A stretch of 19,180 nt of DNA. Origin: Methylotenera sp. Its GTDB lineage: Bacteria; Pseudomonadota; Gammaproteobacteria; Burkholderiales; Methylophilaceae. Both the position numbers and the translations under genes were made by a program. This document shows positions 7,463 to 15,225 of the stretch, piece by piece. The DNA lies in contig SXVG01000072.1 in NCBI GenBank assembly GCA_005791685.1, forward strand, positions 1 through 19,180, written 5' to 3'. The first letter of the stretch is position 1. Each line of letters begins with the position of its first letter. Below the pieces are notes generated by a model. The model saw only the letters and a program-made list of their open reading frames with translations. It searched no databases and was not told the origin of the DNA.

Positions 7463-8099
7463 GCGGCATTCCCTGGGCTAATTGCGTGAGTAACTTAGCC
7501 GTTAATTGTTCGGCCGCTTGTGGCAGTGTGAGTTCTATGCCTAAATCTTGGGTTTGTGTGACCGGCATACCAACATAACCACACGGGTCTATCGCGGCAA
7601 ACGGCGTTAAATCCATCGCTACGTTTAAACTCAAACCATGGTAACTGCCATTGTTTTTTATGCGTAATCCCAGCGCCGCTATTTTAGCATCCTGCACGTA
7701 GACCCCGGGTGCACTGGCTTTAGCGATCGCCACGACGCCGTGTTCGGCCAACAGTGCGATCACGCTGTTTTCTAATAAGCTGACCAATTTGCGCACGTTC
7801 CAACCGTGCCGTTTTAAGTCTAGCAGCACATAGATAATGAGCTGGCCCGGGCCATGGTAAGTGATTTTGCCGCCCCTATCGGTCATGACCACAGGAATGT
7901 CCGTAGCCTCAGGCAAACGCAGCCCTTGCCGATTTAAGCCCACGGTGTAAACCGGAAAATGCTCGGTCACCCACAATTCATCCGCGGTAGTCGCCGTGCG
8001 CTCGGCATTAAATTGCTGCATGGCCTGCCAAGTCTGGGCATAATCGGTCCGACCTAAATGCCTGAGTAACACAGGCGGATTAGGCAAAATGGCGGGCAT
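7455..8099 (-). CDS. lipB: Octanoyl-[acyl-carrier-protein]:protein N-octanoyltransferase
   Basis: Moves octanoate from acyl carrier protein to lipoyl-domain lysines, making the substrate of LipA. From the ATG at 8099 the product is 214 residues, standard for LipB. Motifs: RGGKITYHGPGQ (75-86), catalytic Lys139 in KIAALGLRIKN, YHGLSLN, and catalytic Cys173 in DPCGYVGMPVTQ. The frame can be extended to a TTG at 8117, adding six residues (Ala-rich), but neither start has a visible Shine-Dalgarno. I prefer the ATG because it begins close to where family similarity does. The gene follows ybeD by 26 bp (8 bp with the TTG start) and overlaps lipA by 8 bp, matching the ybeD-lipB-lipA order known in E. 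coli. Confidence 0.96.
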   Translation of the reverse strand: MPAILPNPPVLLRHLGRTDYAQTWQAMQQFNAERTATTADELWVTEHFPVYTVGLNRQGLRLPEATDIPVVMTDRGGKITYHGPGQLIIYVLLDLKRHGWNVRKLVSLLENSVIALLAEHGVVAIAKASAPGVYVQDAKIAALGLRIKNNGSYHGLSLNVAMDLTPFAAIDPCGYVGMPVTQTQDLGIELTLPQAAEQLTAKLLTQLAQGMPHD

Positions 8100-8125
8100 G
8101 GCGGCGGCGTGTTGCAAGGGGTGAA

Positions 8126-8404
8126 TTAAAGTGAAAATTTAACCAGTGGGTGGGCGCTGACCAAACGGTAAACCCCATCCAATTGCGCTTGCGACAGCAC
8201 GTGTACGGTGCAAGTCAAGCTGATGTATTTACCGCCAGAACTGGCGCGCATAGCTACATTGCTGGCATTAAAATTGGGCAGCAGAGTCTGAATTAAGGCG
8301 ATGATGGTCTGGGCAAAATCCGCTTGCATTTCACCCATGACCTTAATCGGAAAATCACAAGGAAAATCGATTAAAGCAGGCTTGCTGTTGTCTTGATCCG
8401 CCAT
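8126..8404 (-). CDS. ybeD: YbeD/DUF493 family protein
   Basis: A small soluble protein of the DUF493 (YbeD) family, 92 residues from the ATG at 8404. The conserved core LIDFPCDFPIKVMG (11-24) and the ferredoxin-like ACT-type fold pattern (SSGGKYISLTCTV followed by a helix-strand ending in HPLVKFSL) are clear. Biochemical function is not established. Its persistent placement beside lipB and dacA in proteobacteria suggests a regulatory or lipoate-linked role, but this is inference. A longer reading from 8455 would overlap dacA by 31 bp and add 17 residues without family similarity, so I used 8404, 20 bp after the dacA stop. In some betaproteobacteria a D-amino-acid aminotransferase gene lies between dacA and this gene; none is present here. 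Confidence 0.93.
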   Translation of the reverse strand: MADQDNSKPALIDFPCDFPIKVMGEMQADFAQTIIALIQTLLPNFNASNVAMRASSGGKYISLTCTVHVLSQAQLDGVYRLVSAHPLVKFSL

Positions 8405-8424
8405 GATGTATAGGTACTGACGGC

Positions 8425-9588
8425 TTATTGCGCCAGCAATAACAGACTGTCCCAAACACGACCAAAAATACCGGCGGCCTCCACGCTGCTGGCGGCCACT
8501 AGGTTGCGCTCGGACAGCACCTTACCGTTTAAACTAAATTGCACGCGACCGATTACTTGGCCTTTATGAATCGGTGCCAGCAAACGAGGCTGACTGGTCA
8601 CTTGCGCTTTAATGCTGGCCTGATCGCCTTTGGCTACCGTTAGGTATAAATCCTCGGCCACGGTTAAATTCACTTGGCGAGCTTTGCCTTTCCAAACCCG
8701 AAGCGACTTAATCGCCTGGCCTTGTTTGTAGATCAATTTAGAATCAAAGTACTGGAAGCCGTAATTAAGTAGCTTTTGACTCTCGGCAGCACGCGCGGCA
8801 TCGTTGGCGGCACCCAACAACACCGAAATGCGGCGTATGCCATCACGCTTAGCTGAAGAAATTAAGCAGTAACCGGCGGATTCGGTGTGGCCAGTTTTCA
8901 TGCCATCGACACTGGCATCAGACCACAACAAACGGTTGCGATTCGGCTGGCTAATGTTGTTGTACCTGTACTCTTTGACGGAATACAAACGCTGATATTG
9001 CTCAGGAAAATCATGGATCAAAGCCGTGGCCAAGATGGCTAAATCGTCAGCCGTAGTGTAATGCTGGGCATCTGGCAAACCGGTGGCGTTCATGTAATGG
9101 GTATTTTTCATGCCCAAACGTTGCGCTTCTTGATTCATCATGTCGGCAAATTGCTTTTCCGTGCTGGCGATGCCTTCGGCTAAGGCTATCGACGCATCGT
9201 TACCTGACTGTATGATCATGCCATGCAACAGCTCATCGACGGTGACGGGTAAATTCGGCTCAATAAACATTTTAGAGCCTTCGATTTTCCAAGCAATCTC
9301 GCTGACTGGCAGCGTTTGCGTCAAGGACAACTGCTTATTTTTTAATGCTTTAAAACTCAAATAAGCCGTCATGATTTTAGTCAAAGAAGCCGGTTCTATG
9401 CGTGCACTGTTGTTTTTGGCGGCCAACACGTGGCCACTATTAAAATCTTTTAATAAATAGGCATTCACCGCTAAATCAGGTGGCGGTGCAATTTGTGCGC
9501 CCTCGGCCTGCGCCGTAGCGCTAAGAAGGAGTGCGCTTAAACTGAAAATAAAGGCAAGGGTAGAGGTTTTGAATGGGCTAAGGGTCAT
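8425..9588 (-). CDS. dacA: D-alanyl-D-alanine carboxypeptidase (PBP5/6 family)
   Basis: Periplasmic, membrane-associated carboxypeptidase that removes the terminal D-Ala from peptidoglycan pentapeptides and so limits cross-linking. The 387-residue precursor has a cleavable signal peptide (about residues 1-28, ending ATAQA). The three penicillin-binding motifs are S68-L-T-K71 (nucleophile and base), S128-G-N130 and K231-T-G233. The C-terminal beta-rich PBP5_C domain follows, ending in an amphipathic helix (GIFGRVWDSLLLLAQ) that should anchor the enzyme to the outer face of the inner membrane. It starts 14 bp after rlpA with no obvious Shine-Dalgarno. Paralogues (dacA, dacC) cannot be told apart from sequence alone. 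Gene order rodA-rlpA-dacA-ybeD-lipB matches E. coli dacA. Confidence 0.96.
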   Translation of the reverse strand: MTLSPFKTSTLAFIFSLSALLLSATAQAEGAQIAPPPDLAVNAYLLKDFNSGHVLAAKNNSARIEPASLTKIMTAYLSFKALKNKQLSLTQTLPVSEIAWKIEGSKMFIEPNLPVTVDELLHGMIIQSGNDASIALAEGIASTEKQFADMMNQEAQRLGMKNTHYMNATGLPDAQHYTTADDLAILATALIHDFPEQYQRLYSVKEYRYNNISQPNRNRLLWSDASVDGMKTGHTESAGYCLISSAKRDGIRRISVLLGAANDAARAAESQKLLNYGFQYFDSKLIYKQGQAIKSLRVWKGKARQVNLTVAEDLYLTVAKGDQASIKAQVTSQPRLLAPIHKGQVIGRVQFSLNGKVLSERNLVAASSVEAAGIFGRVWDSLLLLAQ

Positions 9589-9602
9589 GGCTATTGAATT
9601 TT

Positions 9603-10583
9603 TTAGTTAATAACGAGTACGGTCATGTCTAATTGCTGGCGAATTTTAGCGGCAAAATTTTCCGCATCTACTCGGTTGGCATAGGGTCCTAGGCGAACAC
9701 GGTAGAGGCCGTCATTATACACCTTAGCCGCGCCTGCGTTTTCCATGAGGCCTAAATCTTGAATTTTCTTCTGTAACAGCAGGCTGTTGGCCTCACTCTT
9801 AAATGCCCCCAATTGCACATAAAACCCGGACGCGACCGGCGCCGCTGGGCTGGCCGCCTTCGCCACCCCAGAGGGTTCGGTGGCCACGGCTTGTATCACC
9901 ACCCCATCTGACTCCGTGGCAACTGGCAGGCTTTCCTGGCTGAGCGCTGGCACATTTTTTTGCATGGCCGCCAAGCTGGTATCGATCGCTTCCACCTCCA
10001 CCAAACCACTGCCATGATTGACCAAGCGCAGTTGGTAGGCCGCCACGTAGGATAAATCTATCAGACGATCACGTTTGAACGGCCCCCTATCATTAATCCG
10101 CACGATGACAGAGCGACCATTGGCCGGATTGGTCACTTTGGCATAACTGGGTATGGGCAAGGTGGTGTGGGCCGCTGTCATGGCATACATGTCGTAAATT
10201 TCACCGGTGGAGGTTTTCTTGCCGTGGTAGCGCTTGCCATACCAGGACGCCACCCCTTGTTTTTTATACGGCGCATAAGCGGTCGCTGGCGTATAGGCTT
10301 GTCCTAAGGCCACGTAGGGTTTGTTGGCGCGCGGCAAGGGTTGCTCTGCCTTTACGGCTGCACTGGGCACGCCGTCCAAATTGGCCGGGGCATTGTCGCC
10401 CGGTCCATCGTCCAAATAATAAGCCCCAGCGCCGGGTTTACTGCCGGCATTGTCCGCAGCGCCAGCCTTATCGTTTTTAATCGGCGCGGAGCCTGTGATA
10501 GGGCTGTTTAAAGAAAAATCGGCGCAAGCCGTTAACAGCATTACACTCAACAACAGCAGGGAAGTTTTTTTTATCATAATCAT
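9603..10583 (-). CDS. rlpA: RlpA septal-ring lipoprotein, lytic transglycosylase with SPOR domain
   Basis: Outer-membrane lipoprotein that in Pseudomonas cleaves peptide-free (denuded) glycan at the division site. The 326-residue protein has a lipoprotein signal ending LLTAC (Cys20). A low-complexity linker of about 85 residues follows, then the double-psi beta-barrel domain (about 108-200: QGVASWYGKRYHGKKT, GEIYDMYAMTAAH, NDRGPF). E128, H139 and D165 are the candidate catalytic residues. A second linker leads to a C-terminal SPOR domain (about 252-326: GFYVQLGAF, YRVRLGPY), which targets septal glycan. Two starts are possible: the ATG at 10583 and an in-frame ATG at 10577 (MIKKTS). No Shine-Dalgarno favours either. 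It is 15 bp downstream of rodA in the elongasome operon. Confidence 0.95.
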   Translation of the reverse strand: MIMIKKTSLLLLSVMLLTACADFSLNSPITGSAPIKNDKAGAADNAGSKPGAGAYYLDDGPGDNAPANLDGVPSAAVKAEQPLPRANKPYVALGQAYTPATAYAPYKKQGVASWYGKRYHGKKTSTGEIYDMYAMTAAHTTLPIPSYAKVTNPANGRSVIVRINDRGPFKRDRLIDLSYVAAYQLRLVNHGSGLVEVEAIDTSLAAMQKNVPALSQESLPVATESDGVVIQAVATEPSGVAKAASPAAPVASGFYVQLGAFKSEANSLLLQKKIQDLGLMENAGAAKVYNDGLYRVRLGPYANRVDAENFAAKIRQQLDMTVLVIN

Positions 10584-10598
10584 TAAGAAAGTTAAAAA

Positions 10599-11693
10599 TT
10601 AAGTGGCCACCACATTCTTATGGGTGGCTATGCTCATCAATATACCCAAACTCAAACAAAGCATAAGCATGGACGTGCCGCCATAACTGATCAAGGGCAA
10701 AGGCACGCCGACCACGGGCAAGATACCACTGACCATGCCCATATTAACGAAAGCATAGGTAAAAAAGGTCAAGGCTATACTACCGGCCAACAAGCGTCCA
10801 AACGTGCTTTTGGCCTGCGAGGCGATGACCAAGCCACGCAAAATAATTAAACTAAACAAGCCCAATAGCAACAAATTGCCCAACAAGCCAAACTCTTCAC
10901 TGAACACCGCAAAGATAAAATCGGTGGTGCGTTCCGGGATGAAATCCAGTTGCGCTTGCGTGCCATTTAGCCAACCCTTACCGGCAAAGCCACCTGAGCC
11001 TATGGCTATCATGGCCTGTATGGTATGGTAGCCCGAACCCAGCGGATCTTGGCTGGGATCCAATAGAATTTCAATGCGGCGCCGTTGATAGTCATGCAAC
11101 AAGGTCCATAAGAAGGGCGCGGCAACGCTCAAACTCAAGATACCCCCCAGCAATAACTTCCAGCTCAAGCCAGCTAAAAACAATACATAAAATCCGGCGG
11201 CGGCGATCAATAAAGACGTGCCTAAATCGGGTTGCTTCATGACCAAGGCGACCGGCACCAAGAGCAATAAACCTGCCAGAGCAAAATGCTTAGCCTGCGG
11301 CTGGCTTTCCAGTTTAGTAAAATACCAAGCCAACATCATGGGCATGGCGATGCGCATGATCTCCGATGGCTGTATTTTGGTAATGCCTAAATTGAGCCAA
11401 CGCTGCGCGCCATGACTGGTCGAACCCACCAACTCCACCGCCACCAGCAACAGCACGCCCAGAACATAAAGTGGCATGGCGATGCGTTCGAGTTGATGCG
11501 GCGCAATATTGGCCGCCAACCACATCAGCGCAAAAGCAAGCAGTATATTCACCGCTTGCTCATACACCTTAGAAAAATCTTGCCCCGATGCACTGTACAA
11601 GACAAATAAACCCACCATCAGGGTAAAAAATAAGCAGGTCATCAAAAAGGAATCAATGTGCGCAAATAAAGGCTTTATTAATTTACTCATCAT
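10599..11693 (-). CDS. rodA: Rod-shape peptidoglycan glycosyltransferase RodA
   Basis: SEDS-family polymerase that assembles lipid II into glycan strands during cell elongation, as partner of PBP2. The product is a roughly 364-residue protein with about ten membrane segments. SEDS motifs seen, numbered from 11693: SHGAQRWLNLG (94-104), KQPDLGTS (153-160), IPERTTDFIF (252-261) with its conserved Glu/Asp, and PLISYGGTSML near the end. The longest frame begins at a GTG at 11720, but a strong AGGAGG lies 6 nt before the ATG at 11693 and 9 nt before a second ATG at 11690. I therefore place the start at 11693 or 11690. The ATGATGAGTAA junction overlaps the mrdA stop by 11 or 8 bp, typical of translational coupling that keeps RodA and PBP2 stoichiometric. 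Confidence 0.96.
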   Translation of the reverse strand: MMSKLIKPLFAHIDSFLMTCLFFTLMVGLFVLYSASGQDFSKVYEQAVNILLAFALMWLAANIAPHQLERIAMPLYVLGVLLLVAVELVGSTSHGAQRWLNLGITKIQPSEIMRIAMPMMLAWYFTKLESQPQAKHFALAGLLLLVPVALVMKQPDLGTSLLIAAAGFYVLFLAGLSWKLLLGGILSLSVAAPFLWTLLHDYQRRRIEILLDPSQDPLGSGYHTIQAMIAIGSGGFAGKGWLNGTQAQLDFIPERTTDFIFAVFSEEFGLLGNLLLLGLFSLIILRGLVIASQAKSTFGRLLAGSIALTFFTYAFVNMGMVSGILPVVGVPLPLISYGGTSMLMLCLSLGILMSIATHKNVVAT

Positions 11694-13614
11694 GCCCCAC
11701 CTCCTGCCGAATAGCGGCACTTGACGCGGACGGCTGGTCTTTTACAACATGGGCCGCCGCATCGCTGGGCAGTTTGCCCAACAAATAATAATCCATCACT
11801 TTTCTGGCGATAGGTCCGGCCGCTGAGCCACCGTGACCGCCATTTTCCACGATGACCGCCAAGGCAATCGTGGGATTATCCGCCGGCGCATAAGCGATAA
11901 ATAAAGCATGGTCTCTATGCCGCTCATTGATGCTATTGCCGTCGTATTTTGCGTTCTGTTTTATGCCTATCACCTGCGCCGTGCCGGTTTTTGCCGCAAT
12001 GCTATAGCCGGCATTCGCCCCCACACTGGCCGCCGTGCCGCCTGGCAAGGTCACGTCCAGCATGCCACGCTTAACCAGGGCTATATTCTCTGCTTTCAAT
12101 GCAACTTTATCTTGTACCACGGGCGCAATATTTACACTGCGACCGGTCGCCGGCGTTTGTATTTTCATCACCATGTGCGGCCGCATCGCCACCCCATCGT
12201 TAGCCAAGGTGGCGGTCGCTTGGGCTAATTGCATGGGCGTTACCAAGGTGTAGCCTTGACCTATGCCGACAATCACCGTTTCCCCTTGGTACCAAGGCTG
12301 TTTAAAACGGCGTTTTTTCCAGGCCGGGGTGGGCAACAAACCGGCATTTTCACCCTGTATGTCTATGCCAGATTTCTCGCCAAAGCCAAAGTGCCGAACA
12401 AAACCGGTCAGCCTGTCTATGCCTAAATCCATGGCTAAGCCATAAAAAAACGTATCGCAAGACACGGTAATGGCTTTTTGCATATCCACCAGACCATGCC
12501 CGTCCGGTTTCCAGTCGCGATAGCGGTGGCGGCTATTGGCCAAAGAAAAATAGCCCGGGTCCGCTATGCTAAAAGGCGGCAAGCGTTTAGCATGCTCTAA
12601 GCCCGCCATGGCGACAAAAGGTTTGAACGTTGAGCCTGGCGGATAGATGCCGCGTATCGGCCGATTCACCAAAGGTTTATCCAAGGATTCATTGAGCCCT
12701 TTCCAATTATCCACATCGATGCCATCGACAAACAAATTGGGATCAAAGCCAGGCTGACTGACGTAGCTCAATACCGCGCCGGTTTTTGGGTTAATCGCCA
12801 CCAAAGCCCCGCGTCGATTGCCAAAAGCGGTCTCAGCAATTTCTTGTAATTTACTGTCTATCGATAGCACCAGATCCTTACCCGGCACCGGCGCCGACCT
12901 TGATATCACCCTAACCGCATGGCCATCGGCATCGGTTTCAACCTGCTCAAAGCCGGTCTGACCGTGCAATTGCGTTTCGTAAAACTGTTCTACGCCACTT
13001 TTGCCTATGTGATAAGAACCTTTGTAATTGGATAAGTCACCGGATTTTTCCAGGGCTATTAAATCTTTGTTGTTGATGCGGCCGATATAGCCTATCGCAT
13101 GCGCGGCAAATTTGCCCATGGGGTAATGCCGGTATAAACGCGATTTAATTTCCACGCCGGCAAAACGGTAATGGTTGACCGCAAAATGGGCCGCCTCGAT
13201 CTCGTTCAGATGGGTGCGTATCGGGATGCTCTCAAAATTGCGACTTTCGCTTTTTAATTTATCAAAACGCTTTCTATCCGACTTGCTTATTTCCAGCAAT
13301 TGGCCCAGTTCAGTGATGGTGGTTTCTAAGTTATCCACTTTAGACGGGGTAATTTCCAAGGTGTAGACGAAAAAATTATGCGCCAGCACCACGCCATTTT
13401 TGTCTAAAATCAAGCCACGGTTAGGCACGATGGGCACCATGGAAATGCGATTATTCTCGGCCAAGGTTTGGTAATGGGTGTATTGGGTAATTTGCAAATA
13501 AATAAAGCGTAAAGCCAACAAACCAAACAAGGACACCACAAAAAAAGCCGTGAAGCCTAAACGCAGTCTAAAATAATGCTGCTCATGTTGCGGATTTTTA
13601 ACTTCCCTAAGCAC
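11683..13614 (-). CDS. mrdA: Penicillin-binding protein 2 (peptidoglycan transpeptidase)
   Basis: Class B PBP that cross-links side-wall peptidoglycan with RodA. The product is 643 residues: one N-terminal membrane anchor (about 20-42), the dimerisation/pedestal domain, and the transpeptidase domain with S328-T-F-K331, S385-C-D387 and K542-T-G544. The PNRGLILDKNG segment (64-74) and PRFxG-like region are typical of PBP2. The start codon is GTG: an in-frame TAA lies about 30 bp upstream and no ATG intervenes, and family similarity (RExKNP) begins immediately. It follows mreD by 61 bp, a gap holding an 18-codon ORF, and overlaps rodA. Note that the second motif is SCD rather than SxN, which is normal for this family. 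Confidence 0.96.
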   Translation of the reverse strand: MLREVKNPQHEQHYFRLRLGFTAFFVVSLFGLLALRFIYLQITQYTHYQTLAENNRISMVPIVPNRGLILDKNGVVLAHNFFVYTLEITPSKVDNLETTITELGQLLEISKSDRKRFDKLKSESRNFESIPIRTHLNEIEAAHFAVNHYRFAGVEIKSRLYRHYPMGKFAAHAIGYIGRINNKDLIALEKSGDLSNYKGSYHIGKSGVEQFYETQLHGQTGFEQVETDADGHAVRVISRSAPVPGKDLVLSIDSKLQEIAETAFGNRRGALVAINPKTGAVLSYVSQPGFDPNLFVDGIDVDNWKGLNESLDKPLVNRPIRGIYPPGSTFKPFVAMAGLEHAKRLPPFSIADPGYFSLANSRHRYRDWKPDGHGLVDMQKAITVSCDTFFYGLAMDLGIDRLTGFVRHFGFGEKSGIDIQGENAGLLPTPAWKKRRFKQPWYQGETVIVGIGQGYTLVTPMQLAQATATLANDGVAMRPHMVMKIQTPATGRSVNIAPVVQDKVALKAENIALVKRGMLDVTLPGGTAASVGANAGYSIAAKTGTAQVIGIKQNAKYDGNSINERHRDHALFIAYAPADNPTIALAVIVENGGHGGSAAGPIARKVMDYYLLGKLPSDAAAHVVKDQPSASSAAIRQEVGHDE

Positions 13615-13616
13615 GC

Positions 13617-13673
13617 TTAAACACCCAGCATACGCGCTTTAGCTGCACAGCCGCTTTGACTAAAATGAGGCAT
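13617..13673 (-). other. 18-codon ORF spanning the mreD-mrdA gap (possible leader peptide)
   Basis: The gap contains a complete short frame encoding MPHFSQSGCAAKARMLGV. Its ATG lies 2 nt after the mreD stop and its TAA ends 2 nt before the mrdA GTG. This stop-start spacing at both ends would allow a ribosome leaving mreD to translate it and then reinitiate at the GTG of mrdA. There is no clear ribosome site of its own and I recognise no homologue. A frame of this size can easily arise by chance, so this is a marked position rather than a called gene. Confidence 0.2.
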
Positions 13674-13675
13674 GA

Positions 13676-14149
13676 TCACGACTTTCGTCCGCCCGTGTTT
13701 AAGCCTAAGGCCACCGCCACAAACCACAACAAAACACCGGTCAGGCTAGGGATGAAATAAAGCCAGCCGATAAAATGGCCGCCAGCAAAGGTGTTGACGA
13801 TGAGCAACATCAACTGTGAAATAAGCAACAAGGAAAACACATAGAGCAACTGCTGCATGCCGGTAAATAAAACCAAACGGCGCTGGTAGGTCACGGCAAA
13901 GAAAGCCGTGACCGTGTAAGCCAAAGCATATTGCCCAAAAACCGTACCGGCGACTAAATCCAGCCACAAGCCCAGCATCCAAGCCGTGCCCACATTGCAA
14001 AGGTTGGGCGCACGGATCAGCCAAAAAATCAGCACCAATAGCATAAAATCGGGGCGCACCGTCAAGACCGCTTGTGACCAGGGTAAGAGCAAGCTCATGA
14101 ACGCTAGCAACACCGAAAGATACAGTGATTGAAGTTTATTAACGGGCAT
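13676..14149 (-). CDS. mreD: Rod shape-determining protein MreD
   Basis: Integral membrane component of the elongasome that works with MreC to couple MreB to RodA/PBP2. The product is about 157 residues with five or six hydrophobic segments. Family-type features include LTVRPDFMLLVLIFW, GTAWMLGLWLDLVAGTVFGQ and YQRRLVL. Two ATGs are available (14155 and 14149). A GAGGG element directly abuts the first and sits 6 nt before the second, so I use 14149. Either start overlaps the mreC stop (by 11 or 17 bp). Sequence is poorly conserved in this family, so position between mreC and mrdA adds much to the call. Confidence 0.93.
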   Translation of the reverse strand: MPVNKLQSLYLSVLLAFMSLLLPWSQAVLTVRPDFMLLVLIFWLIRAPNLCNVGTAWMLGLWLDLVAGTVFGQYALAYTVTAFFAVTYQRRLVLFTGMQQLLYVFSLLLISQLMLLIVNTFAGGHFIGWLYFIPSLTGVLLWFVAVALGLNTGGRKS

Positions 14150-15119
14150 GGGCATCCCTCGCTGGCATGGCGGGGTTTTTCTGAGTGTTGTCTGCTGGCG
14201 ATTGGATAGACAAGCCGAGTTTAACCGGACTGTTTAAACTGGATTTTTCTAAATTATCCAACTGTGGCCTGCTCACCACCAACACTTGCCTATGATTTTC
14301 CACGCCACCGATAGGCGCACAAACAATCTGTGCAAAAGGCGATTCTGGTCGACTGCTTATTTGCTTCACCGTCGCCACCGCCAAGCCGGCCGGATAAACG
14401 CCGTCTATGCCCGAGGTCACCAATCTATCGCCACGCTGAATATCGACATTGGCTGGCAAATAAGGCAAATCCACCGTGCTATCGCGGCCATGACCAAAGG
14501 CAATAGCCCGCAAGCCGTTACGCTCAATTTGCACCGGCATGGCTAAAGAGGTGTCGGTAATCAAAGTCACTTCGCTGCTTAATGGGTAAACACGGGTCAC
14601 CTGACCTATCACACCAGCCGCATCGACTACGGCCATGCCAGGCAAGATTTTGTGATTTTGGCCGCGATTAATCAGCACTTTCCTTGTAAACGGATCGCGC
14701 CCCACGTGCAGGATTTCGGCCGCCACACTGCTTTCTTTGAGGGCACTTTGCGCCGCCAACAACACACGCAAATGGGCATTCTCGACCGCCAATAAATTGA
14801 GTTTTTGCAAGGCGATGGCTTGCTTTAGATCACGTTGCTTTAACTGCTTATTTTCATTGAGCAAGCGCTCGTGTGTGGAAAAATACTCGCTCGTGTCACG
14901 GTAAATTTGCGTGGGGGCATTGGCCAATAATTGCAAAGGATAGAACAGCGTTTGCAAGCTTTGCCGCATGCTGGACAAGTAGTGCCAACGGCCATCCGTC
15001 GCCAGCAAAATCAAGGACAACACCGAGAAAAAAGCCAGGCGGGCGAACGGACTGGGGCCACGCACAAAAAATGCTGGGGTCTGTTGTTGCTCTATCTTAC
15101 TGTATAAATGGCGCGCCAT
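14139..15119 (-). CDS. mreC: Rod shape-determining protein MreC
   Basis: Bitopic periplasmic scaffold that binds and activates PBP2. The 326-residue protein has a short cytoplasmic N-terminus, a membrane span (about 28-41), a coiled coil (about 75-125, NENKQLKQRDLKQ onwards) and then the two-barrel MreC domain. Recognisable there are ILHVGRDPFTRKVLINRGQ, GMAVVDAAGVIGQV, SSEVTLITD and GDRLVTSGIDGVYPAGLAVA. The C-terminal 40 residues are polar, Pro/Asn-rich and probably disordered. The ATG at 15119 follows mreB by 106 bp; there is no strong Shine-Dalgarno, only a GAGAGAGA run 14 nt upstream. A hairpin in that gap may reduce readthrough from mreB. Confidence 0.96.
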   Translation of the reverse strand: MARHLYSKIEQQQTPAFFVRGPSPFARLAFFSVLSLILLATDGRWHYLSSMRQSLQTLFYPLQLLANAPTQIYRDTSEYFSTHERLLNENKQLKQRDLKQAIALQKLNLLAVENAHLRVLLAAQSALKESSVAAEILHVGRDPFTRKVLINRGQNHKILPGMAVVDAAGVIGQVTRVYPLSSEVTLITDTSLAMPVQIERNGLRAIAFGHGRDSTVDLPYLPANVDIQRGDRLVTSGIDGVYPAGLAVATVKQISSRPESPFAQIVCAPIGGVENHRQVLVVSRPQLDNLEKSSLNSPVKLGLSIQSPADNTQKNPAMPARDAHAR

Positions 15120-15154
15120 TAGTCGGGGTCTATCTCTCTCATTTCAGTAAAAGT

Positions 15155-15176
15155 ATAGGCCGTCTAGGCGGCCTAT
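15155..15176 (-). terminator. Hairpin between mreB and mreC; possible attenuator or RNA-processing site
   Basis: A perfect 8-bp inverted repeat, ATAGGCCG and CGGCCTAT, with a 6-nt loop, begins 49 nt after the mreB stop on the transcribed strand. It is followed by ACTTTTACTG, which has only four consecutive T residues. That is weak for an intrinsic terminator, so partial termination or stabilisation of the mreB 3' end is more likely than a full stop. Confidence 0.5.
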
Positions 15177-15225
15177 TACTGGACTAACATTGTTTGCCAC
15201 AACTCGAGTGACCTAAGTTTAAGTC

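Noticed and set aside
8405..8455. Longer YbeD beginning inside dacA
   Set aside because: The added 17 residues lack family similarity and come from the out-of-frame end of dacA.
11694..11720. GTG-initiated longer RodA
   Set aside because: A strong AGGAGG lies inside this stretch and points to the ATG at 11693 or 11690.
15159..15166. GGCCGTCT resembling the Neisseria DNA uptake sequence
   Set aside because: The match stops before the GAA of the uptake core and does not recur as an intact element; the bases are explained by the hairpin in the mreB-mreC gap.
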